Shown here one piece after another: positions 38,513 to 47,689 of a stretch of 64,000 nt of DNA; positions within the stretch are counted from its first letter, which is position 1; every line of letters starts with the position of its first letter. The notes beneath the pieces are model-generated. The model saw only the letters and a list, made by a program, of their open reading frames with translations. It had not been told where the DNA came from and made no database searches. This DNA comes from Sediminimonas qiaohouensis DSM 21189 (GTDB lineage: Bacteria > Pseudomonadota > Alphaproteobacteria > Rhodobacterales > Rhodobacteraceae). The position numbers and the translations under genes were made by a program. The DNA is taken from positions 1 to 64,000 of the forward strand of contig NZ_AUIJ01000001.1 of the NCBI RefSeq assembly GCF_000423645.1, written 5' to 3'.

Positions 38513-40563
38513 CCGGGCGTCGCACGCTTACCCGCATCATCGCCGCGGCGGGCCTGACCCTTGCCAGCGGCGCCGCCGCGCTGGCGCAGCCCTGCGGCAC
38601 TGCTGCCGGCACCGATAACGCCCCGCTCTACCCGCTGCCGCATGAGGCGAAATGGGGCTTTGTCGGCGCCGATGGCGAATGGCGTCTGGCCCCGCAATGG
38701 CGCCAGGTGCGCCCCTTTTCCGAAGGCGTCGCAGCCGTCGAAACCAACGCGGGCTGGGGCCTGATCGACAACACAGGCGCCTATATCGCCGAGCCGGGCG
38801 CGCATGATGCCGACAGCGTGGTGATCGACGGGGCCCGCTATGCCCTGTCGCCCTACAAGCCGATGGCGCAAGGCTGTAGCGCGGCCACCCCGGCCGATAG
38901 CGACGCGCATTTCATCACCCCCACGGGCGAGCGTTGGAGCCCTAAGGCCCTCTCAGACGAAGAGGTGCTCGACCTTGGAAACTTCTCCGAAGGGCTGGCC
39001 TGGGTGCGCGTGGCACGCGGCAAATATTCCGCCGTCGGATGGATCGACACCAGCGGCGAGATGGTGATCGCCCCCGATTTCACCGATGGCGGCGATTTCG
39101 TCGGCGGGCGCGCCCCCGCCGCGATCAACGACGAAAACTGGGGCTATATCGACACCAGCGGCGCGCTGGTCTTTCCCGGCAAGTTCACCCTGCAAGACGC
39201 TGGCCGCTACGGCGACGGACTGGCCCCTGTACGCGTAGGCCGCGAAAGCGGCTTCATGGATGACACCGATTGGCGCTTCAAATCCGCCACCTATCCCGAT
39301 GGACAGCAAACCGAAATCCGCGCCGCCGCCCCGTTCCACGACGCCCGCGCCGCCGTGCAGCCCGGCCCGGTCTGGATCAATCCACAGGGCAACGTCGCGG
39401 TAAACCCGCAAGCGGGCGCGCGCCACGCGATCTGCAACGAGAAACGGCTGCCCCGCTATCATGACGGCCTCTTGCCGCTGGTCGTGGGTGATGGCACCAA
39501 CATCTGCGGCAACACGCCCGATATTACCTACGAAGGGCCCGGTGACCCGCGCAGCGGCCCGCAACGGATGCTCTGGGCGCTGCCATGGGCGCGGGACAAG
39601 CTGGTCTGGCTGGACCGCGGCGGCACCACCGTGATCGATGCCTCCGCCTGCCGCCGCGCGCCGGGCATCGCGGCCCTGCCCAGCACGACATCGGGCGGCG
39701 CGCTGGCCGAAAGCGCCTATCGCCTGCGCCTGTCGGGCATGGTCGCCGGGGAAACGGACCCGCAGCGCGCCGATGCGCCCTGCAACCGGTCCACGTTTGA
39801 AATGGACGGCAACACCGCCACCAACGCCGGCGGCCCTTGGCAGCTTTCGCTCAGCGGCGCGGCGCGCTGGCAGGACCGGCCGGTAAACGTATCGCTCAGC
39901 CTCGAATTGCCCGCCGGAATCACCGCCGGACAGCATCCGGTGAAAACGCCCCAGGATGATAACGCCGTTTCCGCCTACCTGTGGCTCAGCGTCAAGGACG
40001 CCGGGCCCAACGCACCGCGCCCGCCAAGCTATGCCTCGGCCGGCGGCGGCACGCTGACGCTCAAGCGGCGCGACCAGACGGGCCTCACCGGCCAAGTCGA
40101 TATGACGCTGGTCTCGAACGAGAACGCGCAAGACACGGTCGATCTGTCGGCCCGGTTCAACGCCATCCCCTACACCTCCGGCCCCGAGGTTGCGCTGATT
40201 GAAACCACCGGCGCGGTAACGGCATTGGCGGAATCGATGCCGGACGATCCCCTGATCAACTTCTTCACACCGGCCAGCGCCCAGCGTGACGAGGGTACGC
40301 TGACCCTGTCACTGGGCAAACACGGCCCCAAGCTTGAGCTGACCCTGCCCGCAGATCACTCCGGCGCGTTCACCGCCGGGCCGGACGCCCCCGCTTCGAT
40401 CCGCTTTGCCGGCGTCCCCGTCACCGGCGAAGGCACGCTAAAGCACGAAAACGGCCACCTCAATGGCCGGGTCACGGCAAGCCTTGCCGCCCATGACCAG
40501 ATCGACGGCGAGGGGAGCGTGACGCTCCGCTTTGCCGCCGTCCCGATGGAGGCCGACCAATGA
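38509..40563 (+). CDS. Exported WG-repeat protein
   Basis: A 684-residue protein with signal peptide (MTGRRTLTRIIAAAGL...ALA). Residues about 45-290 hold WG (KWG-like) repeats: WGFVGADGEWRLAPQW, GWGLIDNTGAYI, VGWIDTSGEMVIAPDF, WGYIDTSGALVFPG. Beyond about 400 the sequence changes to beta-rich, Ig-like segments of unknown family (LTLKRRDQTGLTGQVDMTLVS, LTLSLGKHGPKLELTLP). It has several Cys that could be disulphide-bonded in the periplasm. Start and stop each overlap a neighbour by 4 nt. WG repeats usually mediate peptide or cell-envelope binding; the exact role is unknown. Confidence 0.8.
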   Translation: MTGRRTLTRIIAAAGLTLASGAAALAQPCGTAAGTDNAPLYPLPHEAKWGFVGADGEWRLAPQWRQVRPFSEGVAAVETNAGWGLIDNTGAYIAEPGAHDADSVVIDGARYALSPYKPMAQGCSAATPADSDAHFITPTGERWSPKALSDEEVLDLGNFSEGLAWVRVARGKYSAVGWIDTSGEMVIAPDFTDGGDFVGGRAPAAINDENWGYIDTSGALVFPGKFTLQDAGRYGDGLAPVRVGRESGFMDDTDWRFKSATYPDGQQTEIRAAAPFHDARAAVQPGPVWINPQGNVAVNPQAGARHAICNEKRLPRYHDGLLPLVVGDGTNICGNTPDITYEGPGDPRSGPQRMLWALPWARDKLVWLDRGGTTVIDASACRRAPGIAALPSTTSGGALAESAYRLRLSGMVAGETDPQRADAPCNRSTFEMDGNTATNAGGPWQLSLSGAARWQDRPVNVSLSLELPAGITAGQHPVKTPQDDNAVSAYLWLSVKDAGPNAPRPPSYASAGGGTLTLKRRDQTGLTGQVDMTLVSNENAQDTVDLSARFNAIPYTSGPEVALIETTGAVTALAESMPDDPLINFFTPASAQRDEGTLTLSLGKHGPKLELTLPADHSGAFTAGPDAPASIRFAGVPVTGEGTLKHENGHLNGRVTASLAAHDQIDGEGSVTLRFAAVPMEADQ

Positions 40564-41192
40564 CCCAGACCGTTTCCCGGGCCGCCACCCTTCGCGCAAT
40601 CGCCATCTGTGCCCTCGCCGCGCTAGCCCTTGCCGCCCCCCGCGCCGCATCCGCCGCCGAGGTGGACAGCGTCTATCGCACCTATGACTGGCAAAACGAT
40701 TGCCAATTGGTCGATGACGGCGGGGACGAGCCCCCCGGCATGGGCGCGCGCCTGATCTGTCCCGGCCCCGGCGGCCTTTACCTGATGCTTGCCGACAGCG
40801 ATGCGCGCATCTCGCTTGATTACGGCGCGGCGCCGGTATTCGGCCCGTGGGAAAGCTTTGCAAGCTTCAGCACCGTGCACGACACCGTGGAATGGCGCCG
40901 TCAGCGCATCAATGGCCGGATGCAGGCCTTTGCCACCATCCACCGCTGGATCGTCGGGCCGGACCCCTCCAAGCGCGAGATCCTCGTGATCAGCACCGTC
41001 GCCCAGGATGCAAACACCGAAAGCTGCATCGTGGCCTATATCGACACGACCGACACGCCAAACGCCAACCGCCTTGCCCGCCGCGTCGCCGACCGCCACG
41101 CGCCCGGCTTCGTGTGCGGCAATGCCCGGCCTCGGGCCTTTGGCTATGTCGGCCTCGACACCCCGGTGCCTCACCGCGTCACCCCGCATTGA
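40560..41192 (+). CDS. Exported hypothetical protein of the VWA-protease cassette
   Basis: A 210-residue protein with a clear signal peptide (ends ...APRAASA, mature AEVDSVYRTYDW). Mature residues include pairs of Cys (DCQLVDD, LICPGPGG, ESCIVAYIDT, FVCGNARP) suggesting two disulphides. Conserved-looking features are the GPWESFASFSTVHDTVEWRR stretch and NANRLARRVADRHAPGF. No family is recognised. It is fused into the cassette by a 4-nt overlap with the WG-repeat gene. Confidence 0.75.
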   Translation: MTQTVSRAATLRAIAICALAALALAAPRAASAAEVDSVYRTYDWQNDCQLVDDGGDEPPGMGARLICPGPGGLYLMLADSDARISLDYGAAPVFGPWESFASFSTVHDTVEWRRQRINGRMQAFATIHRWIVGPDPSKREILVISTVAQDANTESCIVAYIDTTDTPNANRLARRVADRHAPGFVCGNARPRAFGYVGLDTPVPHRVTPH

Positions 41193-41218
41193 TCACCACC
41201 ACCACAGGAGGACCGGAC

Positions 41219-41908
41219 ATGATCCGATCAGCGACCCTTGCCGCCGCCCTCACCTGCACCACCATCGCGACGACCGCGCCCGTCCTCGCGGATGGGCAGC
41301 TCAGCTATACCGCGGATGCGGGCAAGATGGGCAAGATGCAGATGACCGAAAGCTGGCAGGGCGACGCCCTGCGCATGGATATCGAAGGCATGGACGCCTA
41401 CATGATCCTGCGCGGGGCCGAGATCTATTCCGTCACCGCCGCCGGTGGACAGGTCATGGTCATCCCCCTGAGCCAGCTCAAGAACATGGGCGCGGCCGCC
41501 GGGCAGGAAACGACGCAACAGGACCAGACAGGCGTTGTTTTCCCGCAGGAAATCAACGACATGCGCGCGACCGGCGAGACCCGCGAAGTGGCCGGGATCA
41601 AGGGCGACGTGTTCGAGGTTAAATGGATCGACAACGAGGGCGCGGCACAAACCGATACCGCCGTTCTGACCGACAATGCCCTCCTGCTCGAACACCAGAA
41701 GGCCAAGCTCCGCTTCATCCGCGCCATTAGCGACGAGCCCCCCAATCCGCTGCTGATGGATATGCAGGCGCGCGGTCTGGCGGCGCTGTCCTTCGGCGAC
41801 AGGTTCCGCGTCACCGACATCTCGGACGATGCCGGACCGGCGGGCAATTTCGAGCTACCGGCAGAGCCGATGAACCTCGGCAACATGTCCAACATGGGGC
41901 AGCCGTGA
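41219..41908 (+). CDS. Exported DUF4412-like protein
   Basis: A 229-residue protein with signal peptide (MIRSATLAAALTCTTIATTAPVLA). The mature part begins DGQLSYTADAGKMGKMQMTESW and has the pattern GDALRMDIEGMDAYMILRGAEIYSV, as in LolA/DUF4412-type envelope proteins that report on a bound lipophilic ligand. A Met/Asn-rich tail (MNLGNMSNMGQP) closes it. AGGAGG lies 8 nt upstream of the ATG. Its stop overlaps the protease start by 4 nt. The family call rests on a resemblance. Confidence 0.65.
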   Translation: MIRSATLAAALTCTTIATTAPVLADGQLSYTADAGKMGKMQMTESWQGDALRMDIEGMDAYMILRGAEIYSVTAAGGQVMVIPLSQLKNMGAAAGQETTQQDQTGVVFPQEINDMRATGETREVAGIKGDVFEVKWIDNEGAAQTDTAVLTDNALLLEHQKAKLRFIRAISDEPPNPLLMDMQARGLAALSFGDRFRVTDISDDAGPAGNFELPAEPMNLGNMSNMGQP

Positions 41909-44757
41909 TCAAGTCGCGGGCCCCCGGCCCTGCCCTTATCCGCGGCATCGCGGCCCTTCTGGCACTGGCGGCGGCAAGTGGCGGCGTAATGGCCCAAGGC
42001 GAATGCGGCCCCGACGCGCCGCCGCCGGTGCCGCTGTGCTCCGTCGCGGGCATGCTGGAGGCGGTGAACCCTTCGCAAACGCTCGATGTGTTCGGCAACC
42101 TGAACCCCGCCGCCTTTGCCGGCGGCGCCAATCGCGACCTGATGCCGGGGCAGGCCAGCATGTCCTTCGCGGGCGGGCTCAGCGCGGGCGGCGCGGCCTG
42201 CGCGCGCCACCTCTCGGTGCGGCGTCTGGGCGGGACCGAGGGCGTGCCGGGCATTGATGCCGGGACCGCCGATATGCTTGCGGATATGATCGGCGAAGAC
42301 GTGGATATCCCCACCGCCAGCGGCGGCACGCGCCAAACCATCTTCGAGGTGTTCAGCCCCAATATCATCTCCTACCAGGGCGGCGGCCTTGGCCAACCCC
42401 TCAGCCTCCGGCACGGCGGCACCGGCGGCTGGCCCCGCAACAGCGGCGCGCACCTCGTGATCGCGCTCAAGGGCGCAGGCCCCGGCGACCTGAAAGCCGG
42501 CGAAACCTACCCCGCCAAGGCTGTCGGCAGCTCCGGCACGGGCACGGCCTCCGGTCTTTATTCCGCATGGACGGGCCAGATCCGGCCGCGCCCCTACCTG
42601 CCCCCCAACACCGAAAATCAGCGCCGCGAGCAGGAGTTCGAAAAACGCACCTGCCACCGCCTGCGCCGCCAGTTCCTGAGCAACATGGAAGCCGCTGGCG
42701 TGCCACTCGGTAGCACCACGGGGCGGCAGGTGCGCGATATGGATTGCGACAGCGACGGCATCGGACAGGCCGGCACGCGCACCACCGTCACCGGCGGCAG
42801 CCTCGGCGGCACCGTCACAATCGACCAGATCACCGAGACCGCCGTGATCGGCCGCTTCGAGCTGTCCGGCACCGCCAAGATCGAACGCCAAAAACGGTCA
42901 TGGAGCACACGCGGCCCCGGCCGCGTCGACGTGGACCGCGACACTGACACCGGCGCGCTATCGGTATCGGGCCGCTTCGCCGCGCCCAACATGCGCAACA
43001 TGGGCTTCACCCGCCCGCCCTTCGAAGTGACGCAGGCCCCCACCAGCAACGCAGGCCCCGGCGCGCAGCTGCGCCTCACCTCCTACCGCCCGCGCCGCGA
43101 TGCCAAGAACCTGCCATGGGACAATCCCGGCATCCGGCTCAGCTTCAACCGCCCGCTGGACCCGGCCTCGATCGTGCCCGGGGCGGTGACGCTGGAAACC
43201 GGGCTGGCCGATGGGCAGGGCGGCGCGGTCATGGCCCCGGTGAAAGTGCGCCCGCGCCTTGCCGGCGCCGATACGGTGATCGTGACTCCGCGCAAGCCGC
43301 TGCGCGACGGCGTGCGCTACCGCGTGACCGTGCGCGCAGGCCCCAACGGCCTGCGCGGGACCGAGGGCGCCTACCTGCCCGTCGATCAGGTTTGGGGCTT
43401 CGACACCATGGTCGATCTCGACGATACTGATCCACTCAGCGCCGGGTTGGCCGATCACCTCGCCCAAACCGAAGGCATTGAAAGCGACACCATACAGGTC
43501 GCCACCAACGCCAAGCTGGTGCGCGGCAAACCCGCGGTAATCCGCACCTACGCCAAATGGCGAACCGATCCGCAGATCGCGCCGGAATGGCAAGTCACCT
43601 CGTTCCCCGCCCATGTGCGCGCCCGCCCCGGCTCCGGGCTGGATGCTCCGTTACTTACCCCCGAGGCACGCAATGTTACCATTCGCCGCCCCGATGATTT
43701 CACCGACCATGAGAGGCGCATGGCCGAGAACAGCATCAACCTTTACGGCTGGACGCCCGACTACGAGGAACTTCGCGTCGTGCGCACCGAAATCGAACCG
43801 GTCCGCGATTGCGCAGAAAGTCCGCGCATCTTCTCGGGCTACGAAGAAATCGCCTGGGATCCACTCGATCGGGATCTCAATATCGGATACGTCTTCGCCC
43901 GCGTCGGCCCGTGGTACGATTTCATCCCGCAAAACATGATCAAGGAGGGGGCGCACACCGCCAAGCGCGCCGCGCGCTACATGGAGCAGGTTTTCCCGGT
44001 CCAGTCAGTCGAAATGTCCGAAGCCCCCGCTCCGCCCCCCGATCCGAACCTGAACGACAAGCTCGTCGCCGCGATCGACAAGGCCTACCAGTTCGAGCTG
44101 CTGTCAGAAACGTTCTCAAAAGACACGATGGGAACGCTGAGATGGCTCAACTCGGTCCTTGCCAACCCGCCCGCGATGACCGAACGACTGCGCAAACGCG
44201 ACAATATCCGCGCCGAACTGCTCAATCATGTGCAGGACCACCTGATCGCGAATGGCGCTTATGACAGCTACGACCTGGTGGTCATCTACATGCCCTATGA
44301 ATGGATGAAACTACTGGGCGTCACCCTCAGCCCGCGCATCGACCAACAGGACAACCCCACTGCGGAGGCGGCGCAGCCCTTCATCGGCATGAGCCTGACC
44401 AAAGCCCTGACCGGGCGCAAACGCATCGCCAACTCCGGCGCCATCACCCACGAGGTCGGCCACGCCTTCGGGCTGGGGCACATCCCCTCGTTCCAGGGCA
44501 ACCGCGCCAGTGTCAACGCGGCCAGGGATCGATATGAAAATACTCGCTGGGAAGGGATCGAAGGAATGCGCATGGACCCGGGCGGGCAGCACGGTCTCAA
44601 CAAATCCTACGAGGACGGCAACGCCGAATCCGAATCCGAACTTCTGCCGTTGATGTTCCCACGTACGCAGGTCAAGGAAACCCTCTTCATCACCCGGCGC
44701 AACTACGATGTCATGCTGAAAAACCTCAAGAAGGATTTCATCTCGCTCTCCCCGTAA
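41905..44757 (+). CDS. Large secreted metzincin-like zinc metalloprotease
   Basis: A 950-residue exported protein (signal peptide to about VMAQ, residue 31). Central residues about 415-520 hold a bacterial Ig-like domain of SbsA type (IRLSFNRPLDPASIVPGAVTLE, ending VDQVWGFDTMVDLDD). The C-terminal third has the zinc motif HEVGHAFGLGH at residues 849-859, which is the HExxHxxGxxH metzincin signature, followed by a Met at about 916 (LLPLMFPR) that could be the Met-turn. The N-terminal 400 residues are unrecognised and contain TGGSLGGTVTIDQITETAVIG. All catalytic residues are present, so an active extracellular or periplasmic protease is likely. It ends the overlapping gene run. Confidence 0.85.
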   Translation: MIKSRAPGPALIRGIAALLALAAASGGVMAQGECGPDAPPPVPLCSVAGMLEAVNPSQTLDVFGNLNPAAFAGGANRDLMPGQASMSFAGGLSAGGAACARHLSVRRLGGTEGVPGIDAGTADMLADMIGEDVDIPTASGGTRQTIFEVFSPNIISYQGGGLGQPLSLRHGGTGGWPRNSGAHLVIALKGAGPGDLKAGETYPAKAVGSSGTGTASGLYSAWTGQIRPRPYLPPNTENQRREQEFEKRTCHRLRRQFLSNMEAAGVPLGSTTGRQVRDMDCDSDGIGQAGTRTTVTGGSLGGTVTIDQITETAVIGRFELSGTAKIERQKRSWSTRGPGRVDVDRDTDTGALSVSGRFAAPNMRNMGFTRPPFEVTQAPTSNAGPGAQLRLTSYRPRRDAKNLPWDNPGIRLSFNRPLDPASIVPGAVTLETGLADGQGGAVMAPVKVRPRLAGADTVIVTPRKPLRDGVRYRVTVRAGPNGLRGTEGAYLPVDQVWGFDTMVDLDDTDPLSAGLADHLAQTEGIESDTIQVATNAKLVRGKPAVIRTYAKWRTDPQIAPEWQVTSFPAHVRARPGSGLDAPLLTPEARNVTIRRPDDFTDHERRMAENSINLYGWTPDYEELRVVRTEIEPVRDCAESPRIFSGYEEIAWDPLDRDLNIGYVFARVGPWYDFIPQNMIKEGAHTAKRAARYMEQVFPVQSVEMSEAPAPPPDPNLNDKLVAAIDKAYQFELLSETFSKDTMGTLRWLNSVLANPPAMTERLRKRDNIRAELLNHVQDHLIANGAYDSYDLVVIYMPYEWMKLLGVTLSPRIDQQDNPTAEAAQPFIGMSLTKALTGRKRIANSGAITHEVGHAFGLGHIPSFQGNRASVNAARDRYENTRWEGIEGMRMDPGGQHGLNKSYEDGNAESESELLPLMFPRTQVKETLFITRRNYDVMLKNLKKDFISLSP

Positions 44758-44861
44758 GCGGCCGCGCCCCGCACCCCTGACCATCGGCGGATACCCGCAG
44801 GGCTGTTGGACCACCGCCGCCGCCCGGACTATCTTTGTGCGCAACACAAGGAGCGTCCGAC

Positions 44862-45242
44862 ATGATGGCAAAAACCCCGATCCCCGCAGCGCTGGCGGCC
44901 CTGATCCTGATCGCGCCGCCGGCCCTCGCCGGCAACGGCAAAGGCAAGGGCCCCAAGCACGCCGGCCCGCCCAACGCCGCGCATTGCCCGCCCGGCCTGG
45001 CCAAGAAAAACCCGCCCTGCATCCCGCCGGGACAGGCCAAGAAAATCTACCGCGATCACCACCCCCGCTATGAATACGGCGACCGGATCAACCGGAATTA
45101 CCGCATCATACGGGACCTGAGCCGCTACGGGCTGCGCGAGGGCGATCTGTACTACCTCGTGGGGCGCGAGGTGTTTCGCATCGACCCCGACACCGGCAGG
45201 GTCCTGGCCTTCATGGGACTGGTGGACGCCCTGCTGAACTGA
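44862..45242 (+). CDS. Small exported RcnB-like protein
   Basis: A 126-residue protein. AAGGAG lies 8 nt before ATG 44862. After a signal peptide (to about ALAGNGKG) comes a Lys/Gly/Pro-rich part with two Cys (HCPPGLAKK, PCIPPGQAKK) and then a C-terminal domain DGxYY-like (REGDLYYLVGREVFRIDPDTGRVL). This matches small periplasmic RcnB-like proteins, often of unknown role. It follows the protease by 104 nt and may belong to the same unit. Confidence 0.7.
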   Translation: MMAKTPIPAALAALILIAPPALAGNGKGKGPKHAGPPNAAHCPPGLAKKNPPCIPPGQAKKIYRDHHPRYEYGDRINRNYRIIRDLSRYGLREGDLYYLVGREVFRIDPDTGRVLAFMGLVDALLN

Positions 45243-45264
45243 GCCGGGGCGCCATTTGCCCCCC

Positions 45265-46671
45265 TCACCCCTGCGCCGGGGTGATGTTGTGGTTGTGCCG
45301 GAACAGGTTGGCGGGGTCATAGCGGCGCTTGACCTCGCGCAAGCGCTGGATCTGCGCGCCGCCCGCCTCGGGGCCGTGGCCCGGCTCGGGATCGAAGTTG
45401 CGATACCCCTCTCCGGTCGAATACGCCGCCATCCGGGCGCGGGCTTCGCGTGTCCAGGCGGTGTTGCGCGCATCCGCCGCCGGGTCTTCCCAGTTGGACT
45501 CCACCGCCAGCATCCACGGCGCATCGCGCGCGCCAAAGGCGGTTGCATCCGCATCCACCCGCGCCATCGCGCCGCCCAACTGCCAGAACTCCACCGTGGT
45601 CAGGGCCGAAGGCCGCTCGCGCGACAGCTCCAGCAGCGTGTCAATCGCCCCGTCGGGGCACTCCGGCAGATAAAGCGAGGTCCAGTAATAGCGCATGCCA
45701 TCGGGGTAATCCTCGTCAAAATGCTGCTGCACCTCGATGTAGGGCGCCGGGCCGCTGAAATCCGCCAGCGGCGTGCCAAGTTGGCGCAGCGGCGATAGCG
45801 CCCGCTCCCCTTCCTCGGGCGGGCCGGCATACATCGTGGCCAGCGCCGCGAAATGGCGACCATGTGTACTTTGCTCAAATGCCTCGTCCTCGGGCACCGT
45901 GCCGCATAGCGCAAGCGACGTCATCTCGTCCGCAGCATTGGCGCAGAAATCGCGCCAGCCGCGCAGCACCTGCCGCCCCTCCTCAAGCGGGTAGACGACA
46001 AAGCTGAAGAACACCTCGGGGTCAAGCGGAAAAAGCCGGTAGTCAAAGCGCGTGACAACGCCGAAATTACCGCCACCGCCCCGGATCGCCCAAAACAGAT
46101 CGGCGTTTTGCTCCGCGCTCGCGGTGCGGATCTCGCCCTCGGCGGTCACGATCTCGGCCGAGATCAGCGCATCACAACTCAGCCCGTGCTTGCGCCGCAA
46201 CCAGCCATATCCACCGCCCAGCGTCAGCCCCCCGATCCCGGTCTTGGACACCAGTCCGCCGGGCATCGCCAGGCCATGCGCCTGCGCCGCGGCATCAACC
46301 GCGCCCCAGGTGGCACCGCCACCCGCGCGTACGATCGCCCCGTCGGGATCAACCGCCACATCGTTCATCGGCGACAGGTCCAGCATCAGACCGCCATCGC
46401 ACACCGCCGTGCCGGCCACGTTGTGCCCGCCGCCCTTGACCGACAGCCTGATATCGCCGTGGGCGACGGCGCGCACCACCGTCGCGACATCGCCCGCGCC
46501 GGTACATTGCGCAATCAGGCCCGGCCGGGCCTTGACCGTGCCGTTCCAAATGGCGGCGGCGTCATCGAACCCCGCCTCGCCCGGCGCCAGAAGCATGCCC
46601 TTGAACCCGTCAAGCCGCTCTGCCAGCGCCTGTTTCGATAGAACGTCTCGGGTGAATTCATCCAGTGTCAT
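45265..46671 (-). CDS. FAD-binding oxidoreductase of the BBE/VAO family
   Basis: A 468-residue flavoprotein. The PCMH-type FAD domain has SVKGGGHNVAGTAVCDGGLMLDLS, where His of GGGHN is the usual covalent FAD attachment site. GGLTLGGGYGWLRRKHGLSCD and LFWAIRGGGGNFGVV follow. The C-terminal berberine-bridge segment (NFDPEPGHGPEAGGAQIQRLREVKRRYDPANLFRHNHNI) is complete. The second covalent Cys of bicovalent enzymes falls near LSCDALISAE. Substrate unknown (sugars or phenolics are common). ATG 46671 follows GGAGGTCGCCG. Confidence 0.88.
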   Translation of the reverse strand: MTLDEFTRDVLSKQALAERLDGFKGMLLAPGEAGFDDAAAIWNGTVKARPGLIAQCTGAGDVATVVRAVAHGDIRLSVKGGGHNVAGTAVCDGGLMLDLSPMNDVAVDPDGAIVRAGGGATWGAVDAAAQAHGLAMPGGLVSKTGIGGLTLGGGYGWLRRKHGLSCDALISAEIVTAEGEIRTASAEQNADLFWAIRGGGGNFGVVTRFDYRLFPLDPEVFFSFVVYPLEEGRQVLRGWRDFCANAADEMTSLALCGTVPEDEAFEQSTHGRHFAALATMYAGPPEEGERALSPLRQLGTPLADFSGPAPYIEVQQHFDEDYPDGMRYYWTSLYLPECPDGAIDTLLELSRERPSALTTVEFWQLGGAMARVDADATAFGARDAPWMLAVESNWEDPAADARNTAWTREARARMAAYSTGEGYRNFDPEPGHGPEAGGAQIQRLREVKRRYDPANLFRHNHNITPAQG

Positions 46672-46681
46672 CGGCGACCTC

Positions 46682-47590
46682 CTATTCTCCTTGATACCTC
46701 CGCGCGCGGCCCTGGCCCGGTTGCCAGGCCTGCCGCACATGGGTTTCGTGAAAACCGGCCTTCAGGATGTTGGCGTAGGAATGCTGCGGATCGCCCGGCA
46801 CCTCGACGCCGGTGCAGGTGTGGACGCGCTCCACGCCCATCTCACGCGCGGCGCGCAAACGATGGGCAAGGTTCGCGCTCTGCGCTCCGCGCTGGCGAAA
46901 GGCCGGATCGGTTGCGCCGAAATCGGTGAACGCGGCCGCCCCGCGCACGAACAGCGCGCCACAGCCGACCGCCCGCGCGCCCTCCCACGCGATGTAGGCG
47001 TGCCATCCCTCCGCCTCGGGCAGGCGTGCAAGCCATGGCTCGGCGACCTCCCCCAGGTCGAAGGCGTTGCAAACGATCCGCGCAAACTCCGGGCCCTCCT
47101 CGGGCGTGGCCTCGCGGATGTCGAAATGCGCGCCCGCCTCTGGCAATGCGCGCGTCATGTCGCGCTCGAACTTCTGCCACGCCCGCGCACGGGTCAGGCC
47201 CGCCGCCTCGCACAGGGGCGCGACCAGATCGTCGTTGGTGGACGGATCGGGCTGTAGGAAAAACCGCTCGATCCCGGCGCCGCGATACGCGGCGCAGATC
47301 CCGTCGATATCCGCGCGTTGCGGTGGCCGCTCACGGCCCAGCCCGACCGCGCGGTTGATCGTGATGGCCGAACCCGGCAAGGCCGCCGCCATCGACACCT
47401 CCGCATCGCCATACCGCGCCCGGTCCAGCCCCAGCCGCCGGCGCAACTCGCCACCTGCGACCGCATGCAGGGCGCGCAGGCCCGCGCGCTCGATCATCTC
47501 CGCTTCGCTCATGTGATGGGATGCACGCGCGGCGCCCCCGCCCCCGGCAAGGGCTGCGCCCGCCTGCGGTTTCGTGATAGGCTCGGGCAT
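46682..47590 (-). CDS. GNAT-family N-acetyltransferase
   Basis: A 302-residue protein. The C-terminal half has the GNAT pattern: FDIREATPEEGPEFARI, then GWHAYIAWEGARAVGCGALFV, and the acetyl-CoA pyrophosphate loop FRQRGAQSANLAHRL. The N-terminal about 130 residues are a second, degenerate acetyltransferase-like half. GAGGAGGAGATC precedes the ATG at 47590. It is transcribed with the flavoprotein oxidase 10 nt downstream. Substrate unknown. Confidence 0.8.
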   Translation of the reverse strand: MPEPITKPQAGAALAGGGGAARASHHMSEAEMIERAGLRALHAVAGGELRRRLGLDRARYGDAEVSMAAALPGSAITINRAVGLGRERPPQRADIDGICAAYRGAGIERFFLQPDPSTNDDLVAPLCEAAGLTRARAWQKFERDMTRALPEAGAHFDIREATPEEGPEFARIVCNAFDLGEVAEPWLARLPEAEGWHAYIAWEGARAVGCGALFVRGAAAFTDFGATDPAFRQRGAQSANLAHRLRAAREMGVERVHTCTGVEVPGDPQHSYANILKAGFHETHVRQAWQPGQGRARRYQGE

Positions 47591-47689
47591 GATCTCCTCC
47601 TCGGTGTCGCCTTGCGATACTTCGGAGTCTGCGCGCGCAGGGCACCCCGCACCAGCGCGGGAAACGCAACAAACGGGTCATTTGTGCCA

